This document shows, one piece after another, positions 18,035 through 27,813 of a stretch of DNA of 62,591 nt. The stretch spans positions 1-62,591 of the forward strand of contig JAFEAB010000099.1 in the NCBI GenBank assembly GCA_018266615.1, read 5' to 3'. The position numbers and the translations under genes were made by a program. The stretch is from Bacteroidota bacterium. GTDB taxonomy: Bacteria > Bacteroidota > Bacteroidia > Chitinophagales > Chitinophagaceae. The notes beneath the pieces were generated by a model, which saw only the letters and a list, made by a program, of their open reading frames with translations, did not search any database and was not told the DNA's origin. Position 1 is the stretch's first letter, and each line of letters begins with the position of its first letter.

Positions 18035-20194
18035 ATGAAGTACTTTTTCGCTTTCGTCCTATTCGGGCAAACCCTTCTATCTGTTAATGCGCAAAATGCA
18101 AATCCCCCAAAAACCAAAACCACAGATAGCGCCGATACCTATTTTGGTGTGGTATATAAAGATCCTTACCGTTGGCTAGAAAATACAAAAGCGAAAGAAA
18201 CGGAAGACTGGTTTCGTCAACAATCTGCTTATTCCGATGAAATCCTAAATAAAATATCAGGAAGGGATGATCTGGTTTCTGAATGGAAAAACCTGGACAA
18301 ATTGCAGCCACCGCAAATTCGGGGAAGGGATTATCAAGCCGGAAGGTTTTTTTACAGGAAAACCATGCCGGGTGAACCTGTAGCAAAATACTACTTCCGG
18401 CAGGGGTTTAGTGGAAAAGAAATATTATTATTCGACCCGTTAACCTACATCCAGGGTAAAACCCTGACCATCCAATCAACGATACCCAGTTTTGATGGAA
18501 AGAAAGTCCTCATTTCTTATAGTGAAAACGGTGCCGAGGTTTCTACCATAAAAGTTTTGGATGTGGATTCCCGGACCTTTCTTCCAGATACTATTTTTCC
18601 AAGCTGGTTCGGGCCCATTGGGTGGACTTTTGATAACAGTGCTTTCACCTATTTCTCCCAGAAAACTGCCGACCAAACCGATCCCTCCTTTATTCAAAAC
18701 ACCAAAACCAGGCTGCATAAACTGGGTGACGACGTGAAAAATGATAAAGATTTTTTAAGTAACGAAAGCTATCCTTCCTTAAATATTCAGCCTAATGAAT
18801 TACCGTTTGCCGGAACAAATAAAGACTCCAGAAACTATGTTTTTGCTGATGTAGTTAATGTACGGAATGAAATGGTAAGTTTTTTTGCAGATATAAAAGA
18901 TTTCAACGGCACCTTAAACTGGAAGGTGCTTTCTACTCAAAATGATGCGATAGTTAAAGGAAGAGAAATTATTGGTGATGACGTTTATGCTATTACCTAT
19001 AAAGGCGCTAAGAACTATAAATTGATACACACCAGCCTAAGGGCCCCCGATTGGGAAAAGGCGGACGTCATTATGGAGGAAAAAAATAATCTAACTCTTG
19101 AAGCAATCACCCATTGCAGGGATTATTTAATTGCCAGTTACAGCGATGGAATCAACAACCACATTTATAAATACAATTTTAAAACAAAGAAAATTTCGGA
19201 GGTGAAAACACCTTATCAGGGCTCTATTTTTGTCTTTTGTTTAGACAATTCCACCAACCGCTGTATATTCAATATTACCTCATGGAACAAACCCTTTACA
19301 GAATTTGATGTGGATTTAAATACAGAGATTTTTACCCCCAGTTCATTTAATAAACCGGCAGTATACCCCAAAAAGTATCAGGGCTTAGAAGTAAAGGAAG
19401 TGGAGGTAAGAGGCCACGATAAGGTGTTGGTTCCACTTTCAATAATTTACCAAAAGGGAACAAAACTGGATGGCAGTAATGCCTGCCTCATGGAAAGTTA
19501 TGGCGCTTATGGAAGCAGCATGATTCCCTATTTCAACAACATGTATGCCTCCCTGGCAATTAAGGGAGTGGTGATTGCTATTCCCCATGTTAGAGGCGGA
19601 AGCGAAAAAGGGCAGGAATGGTATAAGGCCGGATACAAGACTACCAAACCCAATACCTGGAAAGATTTCATCAGTTGCGCCGAGTACCTGATTGAACAGG
19701 GCTACACCCGGGCATCTAAAATTGCCGGAACAGGAACCAGTGCAGGAGGTATATTAATTTCAAGAGCCGTTACCGAACGTCCCGATTTATTTGCCGCAGC
19801 AATTTGCAATGTAGGTTGTGCCAATAGTATGCGAATGGAATTTTCACCCAATGGGCCTGGCAATATTCCCGAATTTGGCACGGTAAAAGATAGTATAGAA
19901 TGCAGGGCATTATATGAAATGGATGGAGTGCAACATGTTTCACAAAATGTAAAATACCCGGCAGTAATTTGTGTAGGTGGGTGGAATGACCCACGGGTAC
20001 CTGTGTGGCAACCTGGAAAATTTGCTGCCGCCCTTCAAAACAGCAGTTCGTCTCAAAAACCTGTATTACTTAAAATTAATTTCGACGACGGTCATTTTAC
20101 GGAAGATAAAAATGTAACCTATTCAAATTTTGCCAACCAATATGCTTTTGTCCTTTGGCAGTGTGGGCATCCCCTTTTTAAATTGAAAAATTAA
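18035..20194 (+). CDS. Prolyl oligopeptidase family serine peptidase (S9A), secreted
   Basis: 719 residues. Signal peptide about 1-19 (LFGQTLLSVNAQ). N-terminal helix DPYRWLENTKAKETEDWFRQ and seven-bladed propeller, then an alpha/beta hydrolase domain with Ser569 in GTSAGG, Asp652 in WNDPRVP and His687 in DGHF. Most prolyl oligopeptidases have GGSNGG around the serine; GTSAGG here is a mild deviation, and the sequence after it still fits the family. Cleaves short peptides after proline in the periplasm or outside. Stands alone: 210 bases after the sialidase, 89 before the next gene. Confidence 0.9.
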   Translation: MKYFFAFVLFGQTLLSVNAQNANPPKTKTTDSADTYFGVVYKDPYRWLENTKAKETEDWFRQQSAYSDEILNKISGRDDLVSEWKNLDKLQPPQIRGRDYQAGRFFYRKTMPGEPVAKYYFRQGFSGKEILLFDPLTYIQGKTLTIQSTIPSFDGKKVLISYSENGAEVSTIKVLDVDSRTFLPDTIFPSWFGPIGWTFDNSAFTYFSQKTADQTDPSFIQNTKTRLHKLGDDVKNDKDFLSNESYPSLNIQPNELPFAGTNKDSRNYVFADVVNVRNEMVSFFADIKDFNGTLNWKVLSTQNDAIVKGREIIGDDVYAITYKGAKNYKLIHTSLRAPDWEKADVIMEEKNNLTLEAITHCRDYLIASYSDGINNHIYKYNFKTKKISEVKTPYQGSIFVFCLDNSTNRCIFNITSWNKPFTEFDVDLNTEIFTPSSFNKPAVYPKKYQGLEVKEVEVRGHDKVLVPLSIIYQKGTKLDGSNACLMESYGAYGSSMIPYFNNMYASLAIKGVVIAIPHVRGGSEKGQEWYKAGYKTTKPNTWKDFISCAEYLIEQGYTRASKIAGTGTSAGGILISRAVTERPDLFAAAICNVGCANSMRMEFSPNGPGNIPEFGTVKDSIECRALYEMDGVQHVSQNVKYPAVICVGGWNDPRVPVWQPGKFAAALQNSSSSQKPVLLKINFDDGHFTEDKNVTYSNFANQYAFVLWQCGHPLFKLKN

Positions 20195-20283
20195 TATAGC
20201 TATAACTGTAATTCCTCCTTGGAATTAATAAATTTACTGCCCCTGCGCTTCGAATATATTTTTCAATCCTTAAACCGTATATC

Positions 20284-21069
20284 ATGGGCTCTCAAAAAAT
20301 GCAAAGCCACTTATGGGGACAACGTCCCGAAGACTGGGCCTCCTATCAGGAAGATACCGTAAAGCCGGGGTACGAATACGCAATATCAAAATTAAATCCA
20401 GGGCCATCCCTGAAATTCCTGGATATTGGTTGTGGCACCGGGTATTTTGCCGACATGGTTTCCCAAACCGGGGCGGATGTTACCGGCTTTGATGGAACAG
20501 AACCTTTTATTAACGAAGCCAAAAAGCGCCGAAACCGGAAAATTAAATTCCTGGTTGGCGAAATGGAAGAACTGCCTTTCGCCAATGAAACCTTTGATTT
20601 GGTTTCCGGATGCAATTCGTTCCAATATGCAGCCGATGTAAAGCATGCCATTTCAGAAGCAAAACGGGTATTGAAACCAGGCGGTAAATTGGCGGTAATA
20701 ATCTGGGGCGAAAAAGAAGATTGCGAAGCAAGCACTTATTTAAAAACAATAGGAAGTTTATTACCTCCTCCTCCACCCGGGGCCCCCGGGCCTTTTGCAT
20801 TAACAGAGGGACATTTACTGGAAAAAATCCTGGAAGAGTTAAATCTGAAAATCCTGCATTCGAAAGATGTGGATTGTGAATGGAATTATCCGAATATGGA
20901 GATTGCAATGAAAGGATTACTATCTGCCGGTCCGGCTGCAAAAGCCATCGAAAACTCGGGATATGAAAAATCAATTCAGGTACTAAATGAGGCCGTTCAG
21001 CCTTATCTAAAAGAAAATGGCCAGGTAGTTTACCAAAACAAATTTAGGGTGGTGATAGCGGAGAAATAA
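20284..21069 (+). CDS. Class I SAM-dependent methyltransferase
   Basis: 261 residues. Motif I LDIGCGTGYFADMV near residue 42, acidic end of strand 2 (GFDGTEPF), and post-I motifs LPFANETFDLVSGCNSFQY and RVLKPGGKLAVIIWG place it in the UbiE/Methyltransf_11 group. A proline run PPPPPG occurs at about 161-166. Substrate unknown; monocistronic. Confidence 0.85.
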   Translation: MGSQKMQSHLWGQRPEDWASYQEDTVKPGYEYAISKLNPGPSLKFLDIGCGTGYFADMVSQTGADVTGFDGTEPFINEAKKRRNRKIKFLVGEMEELPFANETFDLVSGCNSFQYAADVKHAISEAKRVLKPGGKLAVIIWGEKEDCEASTYLKTIGSLLPPPPPGAPGPFALTEGHLLEKILEELNLKILHSKDVDCEWNYPNMEIAMKGLLSAGPAAKAIENSGYEKSIQVLNEAVQPYLKENGQVVYQNKFRVVIAEK

Positions 21070-21261
21070 TTTTTCGAAGGACCTGGAAGCATCTTTTGAT
21101 AATCGTTTTTTTTCAGAACCATTTTCAAAATGATGCTTGCTCCTTATTTTTTTAAAATTTCAAATGGCTTTTCGCCCATGTCAAATTCAATTAAATAGAG
21201 GGAAAATTGTATATTTAGTTATTACGAGTCCCTAAACCTCTAATTTTAACTGCTTTTGAAC

Positions 21262-22332
21262 ATGAGAAAATTCTACCTGACTTTTTTTTGCGCCTTCCTG
21301 TATGCCATCCCTAAACCTGCATTGGCGCAAAGTTGTAATATCCTGGGCTGTGCGGCCAGTTATGGGCCAATTACAGCGATCACAACAGTTCCGGGCGAAA
21401 CCGGATTTGGCAGTTGTTATTATAATGTAGTGTATAAACAGGCCTACTGGGAGTTTTTTTATTCGCCGAATGGAGGAAATTTTGAACAAACTTTTACTCC
21501 CGTTAATGCCGGAGGTGATCCCCTGGATATCGATTATAGTGTGTACGACATGGGCATCACCGGTCCATCGGGCATCACCTGCCCGGTGAATGTTTCGGGA
21601 TTTACCGAGGTTATTTGTGAACTTACGCCAACACACGGGAATCCCACCGGACCGGGAATTAACGGAACCGTTCCCACGCAGGCCGGGCACTATTATGCCG
21701 TAATCATATATGTGTATCAGTATGCCGACCCCTCCTATACTTTCAATGTAGAAGCCCCCACTTTAAATGGCCAGCCCTTCTCTGCACTTAACTGCCCCGG
21801 GGTGCTACCCGTAAAATTGAACAATTTTTCGGCACAATCAAATGGCTGTAAAGTGAAACTAAACTGGCAGTCGCAATTTGAACAAAACTTAAGTAAATAC
21901 CTTGTGGAAGAAAGTTTGGATGGCCGGACTTTCATTCCAATCGGAACCGTAAATTCTTCTAATGAAACTTGGGGAAGTAATTACAGTTTCGAAACCCTTC
22001 CAACGGCAGAAAAAACATTTTACCGTTTAAAAATGATGGATTGGGATGGCAGATATGCTTACAGCAATATCACATCTTCCCATACTTCCTGCCGGCAAAA
22101 GGAATTCCTGATTTATCCAAACCCGGTTAAAGATTTGCTCCATATTGAAAAAAATATTCCGGGAAATTATTCCATCCAATATGCGATCTATAACGCTCTG
22201 GGTAATGAAATTAATAAAGGAACTATTAAAGGAGAAACGGGTCATATATCCTTTTCAAACCTGCCCGGGGGTGTTTATATCCTGCGGATTACCCAAAATG
22301 GCAACAGCAGGCAGTATAAGATCATCCATTAA
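21262..22332 (+). CDS. Secreted protein with T9SS sorting domain
   Basis: 356 residues from the ATG at 21262 (an in-frame TTG two codons upstream is less likely). Signal peptide ending PKPALAQ. The first 170 residues are a cysteine-containing beta domain of no recognised family. Residues about 185-270 resemble an Ig-like module (LPVKLNNFSAQSNGCKVKLNWQ) found before T9SS tails, and the last 80 residues (FLIYPNPVKDLLHIEK ... LPGGVYILRITQNG ... YKIIH) are a type A T9SS sorting domain. The protein should cross the outer membrane through the type IX system and be attached to the surface or released. Confidence 0.85.
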   Translation: MRKFYLTFFCAFLYAIPKPALAQSCNILGCAASYGPITAITTVPGETGFGSCYYNVVYKQAYWEFFYSPNGGNFEQTFTPVNAGGDPLDIDYSVYDMGITGPSGITCPVNVSGFTEVICELTPTHGNPTGPGINGTVPTQAGHYYAVIIYVYQYADPSYTFNVEAPTLNGQPFSALNCPGVLPVKLNNFSAQSNGCKVKLNWQSQFEQNLSKYLVEESLDGRTFIPIGTVNSSNETWGSNYSFETLPTAEKTFYRLKMMDWDGRYAYSNITSSHTSCRQKEFLIYPNPVKDLLHIEKNIPGNYSIQYAIYNALGNEINKGTIKGETGHISFSNLPGGVYILRITQNGNSRQYKIIH

Positions 22333-22460
22333 GAAGAGGTAAACTTTCAGGAAGAAATAGGGTTATTTGTTAACATTTATTTGAATGAGTTGCTGAACTC
22401 TATTTAAATAATATTGTTATACTTAAAAGGCTTTTAATTATTCATTAAAAAAAATGGGCC

Positions 22461-22859
22461 ATGAGTACCGATAATACCAACAACCTGGGAGAAGGGTTCA
22501 CTGATTCCAACGAACCAAACCTGAAATTCCTTACTGCTTCTTCCATCATTGGAGATAAAGTGAGTAATGCGGAAGGCGAAAAGCTGGGGCACATAAAAGA
22601 CATCATGCTTAATATCCGCTCCGGAAAAATTGAATATTACGTTATAGACTTTGGCGGGTTCCTCGGAATCGGTGAAAAATACTTCGCCATCCCGGCCAAT
22701 AAACTGGAAATAGACCCCGATGAGAGAGACTTCCGCTTTAATGAAAAAAGAGAAACACTTGAGAAAGCGCCGGGGTTTGATAAACACCACTGGCCCGAAA
22801 CCAACGAACACAAAGTAGCTTATACCACGGATGTATGGTCGTTTTGGGGAGATGATTAG
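22461..22859 (+). CDS. PRC-barrel domain protein
   Basis: 132 residues. LKFLTASSIIGDKVSNAEGE at about 22-41 followed by KLGHIKDIMLNIRSGKIEYYVIDFGGFLGIGEKYFAIP is a PRC-barrel, as in photosynthetic reaction centre H subunits and RimM, usually a protein-protein or stress-related module. The C-terminus ends with KAPGFDKHHWPETNE, common in stress-induced PRC proteins of Bacteroidota. No signal peptide. Monocistronic, with a terminator at 22917-22940. Confidence 0.85.
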   Translation: MSTDNTNNLGEGFTDSNEPNLKFLTASSIIGDKVSNAEGEKLGHIKDIMLNIRSGKIEYYVIDFGGFLGIGEKYFAIPANKLEIDPDERDFRFNEKRETLEKAPGFDKHHWPETNEHKVAYTTDVWSFWGDD

Positions 22860-22916
22860 TTTCTATTTGTCCATTGTAAAAACTTTATTCCAGGTTTTAC
22901 CACTTTAAATACTTCT

Positions 22917-22940
22917 GCCCGTTCAAATGCGGGCTTTTTT
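22917..22940 (+). terminator. Intrinsic terminator after the PRC-barrel gene
   Basis: GCCCG (22917-22921) pairs with CGGGC (22930-22934), followed by six T. Confidence 0.8.
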
Positions 22941-23171
22941 ATGGGCACAATTGTTCCCTGATATTTTCATTCTTATCCATTCCAATCTTCAATGAATCTT
23001 TCTGGTATTCTAATGGAAAAGATTTTTTTTGATAAATCTATCATTGAATAACTCTCCTGCTGTAAATCAAAATAAATAGCAGTTCTTCCTAATAGGCGGG
23101 AGTCTTTATTAAATAAAACCCGGCAAATTCTAAATGGGGTTAGAAATTTATCGGATAAGAAACCATTCTTC
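22941..23171. other. Gene-free stretch with an orphan open frame
   Basis: Between two terminators. On the minus strand a frame without a good start codon reads about 65 residues from near 23170 to 22973 (ending IRIPERFIEDWNG) with natural-looking composition. It may be the tail of a decayed gene; nothing supports expression and no family is recognised. Confidence 0.25.
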
Positions 23172-23202
23172 AAAAAAAAGGCTGTCCCAAATAGAGACAG
23201 CC
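23172..23202 (-). terminator. Intrinsic terminator of groESL
   Basis: On the minus strand AGGCTGTC and GACAGCCT (complements of 23195-23202 and 23180-23187) form an 8-bp stem followed by eight T (complement of 23172-23179). It lies 28 bases past the groEL stop. Confidence 0.85.
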
Positions 23203-23229
23203 TGTAAGAATATAGATTAAAAAAGGTTA

Positions 23230-24864
23230 TTAATATCCCATGCCACCCATATCCGGTGCACCCGGAGCATGAGGTACATCTTCTTTGGGTTTGTCTGCAA
23301 CTACACATTCGGTTGTCAACAACATCCCGGCAATAGAAGCTGCATTTTCCAGCGCTACGCGGCTAACCTTGGTTGGATCAATTACACCGGCTTTAAACAG
23401 GTTTTCATAAACTTCAGTCCGGCAATTAAAACCAAAATCACCTTTGCCGTCTTTGATTTTTTGAACCACAATCGAACCGTCAATCCCTGCATTGGTGGTG
23501 AGGATACGAATAGGTTCTTCCAGCGCCCGGCGGATAATGGCTACACCGGTTTGTTCGTCTTCAATCTGGCCCTTAGCTTTTGCTTCCAGAGAAGAAATAG
23601 CACGGATATAAGCTACACCACCACCTGGAACAATACCTTCTTCCACGGCAGCCCGTGTTGCATGAAGGGCATCATCAACCCGGTCTTTCTTTTCTTTCAT
23701 TTCCAATTCAGTGGCAGCACCTACGTAAAGCACGGCAACACCACCGGCGAGTTTTGCCAGGCGTTCCTGCAATTTTTCGCGATCGTAATCGGAAGTGGTG
23801 TGTTCAATTTGGGCTTTAATCTGGTTAACCCTTGCTGTGATATCTTTTTTATCGCCCTTGCCACCTACTATCGTAGTATTGTCCTTATCGATAGTTACAG
23901 ATGCTGCCTGTCCGAGGCTTGATATATCGGCACCTTCCAGCTTATGTCCCAATTCTTCGCTAATTACGGTTCCTTTGGTAAGGATGGCAATGTCAGTCAA
24001 CATTTCTTTTCTGCGATCGCCAAAACCGGGGGCTTTAACGGCTGCCACTTTGAGTGTGCCACGGAGCTTATTTACAACCAGGGTAGCCAGTGCTTCTCCT
24101 TCCAGGTCTTCTGCAATGATGAGCAGGGGCCGGCCGCTTTGCGCAACTTTTTCGAGGATACTTAAAATATCCTTCATGGCAGAAATCTTTTTATCGTAAA
24201 TCAGGATATAAGGGTTCTGCAATTCAGCGTGCATTTTTTCGCTGTTGGTAACAAAGTACGGGCTGATGTATCCGCGGTCGAACTGCATACCTTCTACAAT
24301 ATCCACGGTGGTATCGGTACCTTTTGCTTCTTCTACAGTAATTACCCCTTCTTTACCTACTTTGGCGAAGGCTTCCGCAATCAGTTTACCAATGGTTTCA
24401 TCGTTGTTGGCAGAGATTGTGGCCACCTGCTGAATTTTCTTACCGTCGTTTCCAACCGTCTGGCTTTGAGATTTCAGGTTAGCAACCACCAGGGCTACTG
24501 CCTTATCAATTCCTCTTTTAATATCCATTGGATTGGCACCGGCGGCAACCATTTTCAACCCTTCGGCAATAATCGACTGGGCAAGAACCGTAGCGGTGGT
24601 TGTACCATCACCGGCCAGGTCGGCAGTTTTTGAGGCTACTTCTTTTACCATTTGGGCGCCCATATTTTCAATGGGGTCTTCCAGTTCAATTTCTTTGGCT
24701 ACCGTAACTCCGTCTTTTGTAACGGCCGGGGCACCAAACTTTTTCTCAATAACCACATTACGGCCTTTGGGCCCTAAGGTTACTTTTACGGCATTGGAAA
24801 GGGTATCAACGCCCTTTTTCATTTTGTTCCTTGCATCAATATCGAAATAAATCAACTTAGACAT
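23230..24864 (-). CDS. groEL: Chaperonin GroEL (60 kDa)
   Basis: 544 residues. Tetradecameric folding chamber working with GroES. Seen: N-terminal [23 protein letters not shown]-binding [11 protein letters not shown] and [12 protein letters not shown], apical domain [16 protein letters not shown], and the intermediate-domain signature [18 protein letters not shown]. The C-terminus ends with a short GGMGY tail. Normal length. groES lies 47 bases upstream on the same strand. Confidence 0.98.
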   Translation of the reverse strand: MSKLIYFDIDARNKMKKGVDTLSNAVKVTLGPKGRNVVIEKKFGAPAVTKDGVTVAKEIELEDPIENMGAQMVKEVASKTADLAGDGTTTATVLAQSIIAEGLKMVAAGANPMDIKRGIDKAVALVVANLKSQSQTVGNDGKKIQQVATISANNDETIGKLIAEAFAKVGKEGVITVEEAKGTDTTVDIVEGMQFDRGYISPYFVTNSEKMHAELQNPYILIYDKKISAMKDILSILEKVAQSGRPLLIIAEDLEGEALATLVVNKLRGTLKVAAVKAPGFGDRRKEMLTDIAILTKGTVISEELGHKLEGADISSLGQAASVTIDKDNTTIVGGKGDKKDITARVNQIKAQIEHTTSDYDREKLQERLAKLAGGVAVLYVGAATELEMKEKKDRVDDALHATRAAVEEGIVPGGGVAYIRAISSLEAKAKGQIEDEQTGVAIIRRALEEPIRILTTNAGIDGSIVVQKIKDGKGDFGFNCRTEVYENLFKAGVIDPTKVSRVALENAASIAGMLLTTECVVADKPKEDVPHAPGAPDMGGMGY

Positions 24865-24911
24865 ATTAATCTTTTTGTAAGGTTTAATTAAATTTTGAGA
24901 ATTTAGCCAGC

Positions 24912-25193
24912 TTATACAATGGCCAGGATATCGCTTTCCCTCATTATGAGGTAATCTGTTCCGTCGATGGTAATTTCGGTACCTGCATATTTTCCATAAA
25001 GTACCTGATCACCTGCTTTCACGGTTACGGGCTCGTCCTTTTTACCAGGTCCGGCGGCAAGAACAGTACCTCTTTGGGGTTTTTCTTTCGCTGTGTCTGG
25101 AATAATAATACCGCCGGCAGATTTTACTTCGGCAGCTGCTGGTTTCACAATTACCCGGTCGTGAAGCGGCGTAATGCTTAACTTTTTAGCCAT
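24912..25193 (-). CDS. groES: Co-chaperonin GroES (10 kDa)
   Basis: 93 residues. [12 protein letters not shown] at the N-terminus, mobile-loop region [20 protein letters not shown] and C-terminal [14 protein letters not shown] are canonical. First gene of the groESL operon; the upstream 235 bases hold a likely promoter but no CIRCE (HrcA) inverted repeat that I can find. Confidence 0.97.
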   Translation of the reverse strand: MAKKLSITPLHDRVIVKPAAAEVKSAGGIIIPDTAKEKPQRGTVLAAGPGKKDEPVTVKAGDQVLYGKYAGTEITIDGTDYLIMRESDILAIV

Positions 25194-25242
25194 GGTTCTA
25201 TTCTTTTGAGTTTGGTTTAAGAATTTCCCTTTTTTGGGATTG

Positions 25243-25250
25243 CGAAGGTA
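25243..25250 (-). promoter_or_regulatory. Candidate groESL -7 box TACCTTCG
   Basis: On the minus strand TACCTTCG (complement of 25243-25250) is one mismatch from TAnnTTTG, with TTTTGG about 17 bases upstream as a possible -33 element. The distance to the groES ATG is about 50 bases. Confidence 0.4.
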
Positions 25251-25394
25251 GGAGAATAAATATTATACCAAAATGGATAATACCACCGCTTTGACAGAAT
25301 TACCGACTTTCCTTCAGGTTCGAAAAGCCTTGTTAAGACATTTTTGCAGGGTTTAATTTTCCGCATTTATCGCCCTTCAGCCACAAGAAACCCT

Positions 25395-25402
25395 TAATTT
25401 TG
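25395..25402 (+). promoter_or_regulatory. -7 box TAATTTTG for nusB
   Basis: Perfect TAnnTTTG element 26 bases before the nusB ATG at 25429. Confidence 0.6.
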
Positions 25403-25428
25403 CACCCCCGACCAAAAGGTCTTTGAAG

Positions 25429-26358
25429 ATGATTAACAGAAGAAATATCCGGGTGAAAGTGATGCAGACCCTGTATAGCCTCGAAAGTGGCAGTGGAAAT
25501 GCCAATGAAGCCCCCCAGGCCATCTTAGCGAGGAAGATGCAGGAAAGCAGGTATCTATTTACCTATTTATTGTATTTCATATCGGAGGTGGCCCTGTTTT
25601 CTGAAACAGATGCCAGGAGAAAGGCCAGCAAACATCTTCCTTCCCAAACCGATTTGGCCGTTAACACCAAAATTGCCCACAACGAGCTATTGCTGAAATT
25701 CCTTGGCGATCCCAGTTTTCAATCGGTTCTTAAAGACGCAAAACTCACTTCCCTTATCGATCCAGATTTACTCCGGAAGATATATACAGAATTAACGGGC
25801 ACAGGTGAGTACAAAGAATATATTGCCGAACCTTCCAGAAATAAAAGAGAGGAAAGGCATATTCTGGAATTTATTTTCAACTCCCTGATGCTTCCCAATG
25901 AACTTTTCATCAGCCACATGGAAGAACAGTTTATGAATTGGGATGATGATGCGGAAATGATGCAGACCCTGGTGATGAATTATCTTTCTAAACCGATAGC
26001 TGGTGTTTTTGCCGATATGTTGGGAAATGACAAATGGGATTTTGCCAAAAAATTACTGGAAACGGTCTTAGATAAAAAGGAATATACCCTTGAATTAATA
26101 AAACCCAAATTAAAAAACTGGGATGCCGATCGCATAGCCGCCCTTGATATGATCTTATTACAAATGGGCGTTTGCGAATTCCTGTATTTTGAAACCATCC
26201 CAACCAAAGTTACTATCAACGAATACATCGACCTGGCCAAAGCTTACAGTACGGTGCAAAGCGGCCAGTTTATTAATGGCATTCTTGATAACATTCATAA
26301 AGAACTGATGGCCGAAAATAAAATTGAAAAAGTAAATTTCAAAAATCCCACCACATAA
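25429..26358 (+). CDS. nusB: Transcription antitermination factor NusB (long form)
   Basis: 309 residues from the ATG at 25429; a TTG two codons upstream is in frame but weaker. The start INRRNIRVKVMQTLYSLESG and the C-terminal all-helical block (LLETVLDKKEYTLELIKPKLKNWDADRIAALDMILLQMGVCEFLYFETIPTKVTINEYIDLAK split over residues about 205-275) are NusB. NusB binds boxA with S10 in rRNA antitermination. Ordinary NusB is about 140 residues; here about 150 residues are inserted between the first helix and the core, which is usual in Bacteroidota but of unknown role. Followed by a DUF1573 lipoprotein, yajC and coaE, probably one operon. Confidence 0.9.
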   Translation: MINRRNIRVKVMQTLYSLESGSGNANEAPQAILARKMQESRYLFTYLLYFISEVALFSETDARRKASKHLPSQTDLAVNTKIAHNELLLKFLGDPSFQSVLKDAKLTSLIDPDLLRKIYTELTGTGEYKEYIAEPSRNKREERHILEFIFNSLMLPNELFISHMEEQFMNWDDDAEMMQTLVMNYLSKPIAGVFADMLGNDKWDFAKKLLETVLDKKEYTLELIKPKLKNWDADRIAALDMILLQMGVCEFLYFETIPTKVTINEYIDLAKAYSTVQSGQFINGILDNIHKELMAENKIEKVNFKNPTT

Positions 26359-26368
26359 TCAATCCAGT

Positions 26369-26815
26369 ATGTACAGGTATTTTATTATTCTTTTTTCAGG
26401 CATTATTTTACTCGCAGGTTGTGATATTCGAAAAAAAGACAGCCTGGCAGAAAAGTCCATTCCTAACCAATCGGAGATACCAAAAGATCCTACCACCGTT
26501 CAAATCATCGACAGTATTTATAATTTTGGCAAGGTGGGCGAAGGAGATATTGTTGAATTTAATTACCGGTTCAAAAATACCGGAGATAAACCTCTCGTAG
26601 TTACAAATGTATCGGCATCCTGCGGATGTACCGTTCCGGAGAAACCGGAAGAACCCATTAAACCCGGTGAGATTGGGTTTATTAAAGTTAAATTCAACAG
26701 CGCCAACCGGCCTGGTGAAGCCCGTAAATCGGTAACCGTTACTTCCAATGCAAACCCGCCCTTCCCTACCCTCCAATTAAGGGGCGAAGTGATGGGAAAG
26801 GAACACGAAGAATAA
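26369..26815 (+). CDS. DUF1573 lipoprotein
   Basis: 148 residues. Lipoprotein signal with lipobox LAGC (Cys18). Residues about 45-145 form an Ig-like DUF1573 domain: YNFGKVGEGDIVEFNYRFKN, VSASCGCTVPEKPEEPIKPG, VTSNANPP. The CGC pair is conserved in the family. Envelope-facing protein of unknown function; gene order nusB-DUF1573-yajC is common in Bacteroidota and suggests a link with protein export. Confidence 0.88.
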   Translation: MYRYFIILFSGIILLAGCDIRKKDSLAEKSIPNQSEIPKDPTTVQIIDSIYNFGKVGEGDIVEFNYRFKNTGDKPLVVTNVSASCGCTVPEKPEEPIKPGEIGFIKVKFNSANRPGEARKSVTVTSNANPPFPTLQLRGEVMGKEHEE

Positions 26816-26853
26816 AAAATTATTGATTTAAACCAAATACCACAAACAAAACC

Positions 26854-27192
26854 ATGCAACTACTGAACATTTTTTTAATGATGGACCCCAACGGAAAAGG
26901 AGGCAGCACCTCTACCCTAATTATGATGGGGTTGATGATTGCCGTTTTCTATTTCTTTATGATCAGGCCCCAGGCAAAGAAAGCCAAGCAACAAAAGAAA
27001 TTTATCAACGACCTTCAAAAAGGAGATAAAATTGTTACCATTGCCGGCATCCATGGAACCATAAATAAAGTGGATGATAACACCATTATGCTTGAAACAA
27101 GCCCGGGTAGCTATATTAAAATAGAGAAATCGGCCATAAGCATGGAGTGGACCTCCAACCTGAATAAGGCTGCCGATGAAGCTAAAAAATAA
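26854..27192 (+). CDS. yajC: Preprotein translocase subunit YajC
   Basis: 112 residues. One transmembrane helix (about 25-41, MMGLMIAVFYFFMIRPQ) followed by the conserved RPQAKKAKQQKKFINDLQKG and GDKIVTIAGIHGTI. Associates with SecDF, whose gene lies 2 kb downstream (29200). Confidence 0.95.
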   Translation: MQLLNIFLMMDPNGKGGSTSTLIMMGLMIAVFYFFMIRPQAKKAKQQKKFINDLQKGDKIVTIAGIHGTINKVDDNTIMLETSPGSYIKIEKSAISMEWTSNLNKAADEAKK

Positions 27193-27201
27193 TCTTTCCC
27201 C

Positions 27202-27813
27202 TTGCTGCGTATAGGCCTTACCGGTGGTATGGGCAGTGGGAAAACCACTGTTGCCAGGATATTTGAGATCCTGGGTGTACCGGTATATAACGCCGATGTT
27301 GCGGCTAAAAAACTTATGCAGGAAGATGAAGGGCTTAAATCTGCTATCATCCAACATTTTGGGATTGAAATATATCCCGATGGAAAATTAAACCGGGGTT
27401 ACCTTGCTTCCATAGTATTTGGTAACCCCCAAAAAACGGCCCTCCTCAATAGCCTCGTGCATCCGGTTACCATCCGGGATGCAGCAGCATGGATGAAAGA
27501 CCCGTGCGGCAATGGCATCCTCCCTCCCTATGCCGTTAAAGAAGCCGCCCTTATTTTTGAAAGCGGCTCAGAAAAAAATCTGGATTATGTTATTGGAGTT
27601 GATACTCCTATCGCCCTGCGCATAGAACGCTCCATGAAAAGAGATGGAATAAGTAAAGAAGAAGTACTTCAACGTATGGACCGGCAAATGGATGAGACCG
27701 AAAAATTAAGCCGTTGCCAGTTCATCATTTCAAATAATGAAAACGACCTGCTCATCCCCCAGGTATTATCCATTCATCAACATTTACTAAAAATTGCCTC
27801 GCACACCCATTAG
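27202..27813 (+). CDS. coaE: Dephospho-CoA kinase, TTG start
   Basis: 203 residues. Last step of coenzyme A synthesis: phosphorylates the ribose 3'-OH of dephospho-CoA. P-loop GLTGGMGSGKTTVA at residues 5-18, DVAAKKLM and the lid RMDRQMDETEKLSRCQFIISN. The only start that preserves the beta strand before the P-loop is TTG at 27202. The stop codon overlaps the stop of the convergent aminotransferase gene. Confidence 0.93.
   Translation: MLRIGLTGGMGSGKTTVARIFEILGVPVYNADVAAKKLMQEDEGLKSAIIQHFGIEIYPDGKLNRGYLASIVFGNPQKTALLNSLVHPVTIRDAAAWMKDPCGNGILPPYAVKEAALIFESGSEKNLDYVIGVDTPIALRIERSMKRDGISKEEVLQRMDRQMDETEKLSRCQFIISNNENDLLIPQVLSIHQHLLKIASHTH

Noticed and set aside
23269..24850. Several antisense ORFs opposite groEL
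   Set aside because: Shadow frames of a highly conserved gene; composition is unnatural.
25194..25428. CIRCE element before groES
   Set aside because: No TTAGCACTC-N9-GAGTGCTAA or close variant is present on either strand.
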